Shown: positions 63,293 through 64,000 of the stretch, in pieces
How the letters are laid out: every line of letters starts with the position of its first letter
Numbering within the stretch: the stretch's first letter is position 1
Program-made: the position numbers and the translations under genes
Notes under the pieces: generated by a model
Databases searched by the model: none
What the model was told of the DNA's origin: nothing
Seen by the model: only the letters and a program-made list of their open reading frames with translations
DNA from: Nematocida parisii ERTm1
Lineage: Eukaryota > Microsporidia
NCBI RefSeq assembly: GCF_000250985.1
Contig: NW_013524653.1
Coordinates: 62,001-126,000 of the forward strand
DNA: 64,000 nucleotides
Reading direction: 5' to 3'

Positions 63293-64000
63293 ATGAATAT
63301 ATATTGGGTGATTAACCTGATGATCATAAGCAATGTATGGGGAAGACTAAAAATATCTGAGATCGAAAGCATACAGAGAGAAGTAATCCATAATGAAACA
63401 GAAGGAAGTTTGTTGATCAATCCGAAAGAGTCATTAAATCCACTCTTTGGCCGCATAATAGTCAATGGTGGGATTATGCAGAAAAAAAGGTTTCTCTCCC
63501 CTGAGATATATACAGAAAGCAAGATAGAAGTAGATCTTATAGATTGCATTGAAAACACTCTATATATAAACAGGAGGAATTATAAGATGGACAGAGTGCA
63601 AAGTAATTTATATACAAAAGATGAGCTAGACACGTATAGTAGAGAGTATTATACAACTCTTCTAAGGATGTTTCCATCCTCAAATGGGTCTTTGTCAATC
63701 AAAAGTGATCTATCCGGGTCATTTTATATGTTTCTTACAAATTTGCTAAAAAAAGAACAACAGCGCATTATTCTGTCTGCATTGCTGCTTCTTTCAGAAG
63801 GGATTCCTCTGCCTATGTCTACTGATAGAAAAGGGCGAGGAAGTGAAGTAGTTTTAACAGGGTTCGGTGAATCTGGCGATGCTCTAAGAGTTGGATGGGG
63901 ACTGTTATGCAGCATACAGGAATCTAAAATATTGCCATTTCTGAGATTTGAGACGATTTTACCCGGAGAGAGCATAGATGTACTTTCATTTTTTATTACA
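63293..64000 (+). CDS. LLSEG-motif family protein, partial at window edge
   Basis: An open frame of 236 codons runs off the right edge with no stop, so only the N-terminal part is visible. It begins MNIYWVINLMIISNVWG, a hydrophobic, signal-peptide-like start. The family core appears near residues 145-175 as MFLTNLLKKEQQRIILSALL continuing LLLSEGIPLPMSTD, directly comparable to the 50523 and 57893 genes; DALRVGWGLLCSI follows, where the others have a strand and ID pair. A Y-x-x-E-Y-Y-x-x-L block (DTYSREYYTTLLRMF) precedes the core, as in the other two. A TTCGGGTTA motif lies 25 bases upstream. It was missed by stop-to-stop ORF calling because it is truncated. Confidence 0.75.
   Translation, partial: MNIYWVINLMIISNVWGRLKISEIESIQREVIHNETEGSLLINPKESLNPLFGRIIVNGGIMQKKRFLSPEIYTESKIEVDLIDCIENTLYINRRNYKMDRVQSNLYTKDELDTYSREYYTTLLRMFPSSNGSLSIKSDLSGSFYMFLTNLLKKEQQRIILSALLLLSEGIPLPMSTDRKGRGSEVVLTGFGESGDALRVGWGLLCSIQESKILPFLRFETILPGESIDVLSFFIT

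Noticed and set aside
1-64000. CRISPR arrays, rRNA genes and bacterial operons
   Set aside because: No regularly spaced short repeats, no rRNA signatures and no Shine-Dalgarno-type organisation; gene content is eukaryotic.

Overview
This window looks like nuclear DNA of a microsporidian, most likely a nematode-infecting Nematocida-type species. It carries about 38 protein genes, all readable as single uninterrupted ORFs. They cover roughly 70% of an AT-rich sequence, with short 5' leaders and short intergenic gaps. Many products are clearly eukaryotic but shorter than their yeast counterparts: Prp8 is 1834 aa, and there are minimal eIF2-beta, Sec22, Caf40, DcpS and RPA3-like proteins. Between these housekeeping genes lie unrecognised membrane or secreted proteins and members of one divergent multi-gene family. 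Species assignment is an inference; no rRNA is present to test it.

Layout. 1-9.5 kb: two multi-pass membrane proteins, then eIF2-beta, a profilin-like protein, a TAP42-like PP2A partner, a Sec22-type SNARE, the rRNA methyltransferase Rrp8, a PDCD5-like protein and a CCCH/RRM RNA-binding protein. 10.5-18.5 kb: a serine-rich polytopic membrane protein, a coiled-coil protein, a leucine-rich-repeat protein with an N-myristoylation signal, an RPA3-like OB-fold protein, a Pds5-like cohesin regulator, tRNA-Gly and MBF1. 18.8-32 kb: Hop2 (meiotic recombination), a TBL1/Sif2-like LisH-WD40 protein, the signal peptidase subunit Sec11, Prp8, cofactor-independent phosphoglycerate mutase and an ALG1-like mannosyltransferase. 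32-38 kb is an accessory segment: unknown membrane proteins, an Arc1-like tRNA-binding protein, and a 2.1-kb unit bounded by 203-bp inverted repeats with an oddly composed core. 38.5-49.3 kb: a WD40-like protein, Hsp104 with heat-shock elements, a tRNA-like sequence, DcpS, ribosomal protein L3, a PSP1-domain protein and Caf40. 50-64 kb mixes accessory and core genes: three members of a divergent family sharing an LLSEG motif (one cut by the window edge), a solo LTR with intact target-site duplication, a bacterial-type cytidylate kinase, the NuA4 subunit Epl1, a large helical protein, a secreted coiled-coil protein and a third copy of the 200-bp repeat.

How the genes work together. mRNA biology is well represented: Prp8 for splicing, Caf40 for deadenylation, DcpS for cap scavenging, and eIF2-beta, L3, Arc1-like, Rrp8 and MBF1 for translation and ribosome assembly. 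Chromatin and chromosome genes (Epl1, TBL1-like, Pds5-like, Hop2, RPA3-like) imply cohesin handling and probably meiosis. The secretory pathway is represented by Sec11, Sec22 and an ALG1-like enzyme, which fits the many predicted secreted or membrane proteins.

Most notable signals: the near-identical inverted repeat pair with a diverged third copy (including an apparently flipped palindrome loop and a covarying hairpin), the solo LTR, the LLSEG-motif gene family, the bacterial-type cytidylate kinase, and a recurring intergenic ACCCGAA/TTCGGGT motif near start codons. Many longest-ORF starts here are TTG or GTG; I moved those genes to the first plausible in-frame ATG.
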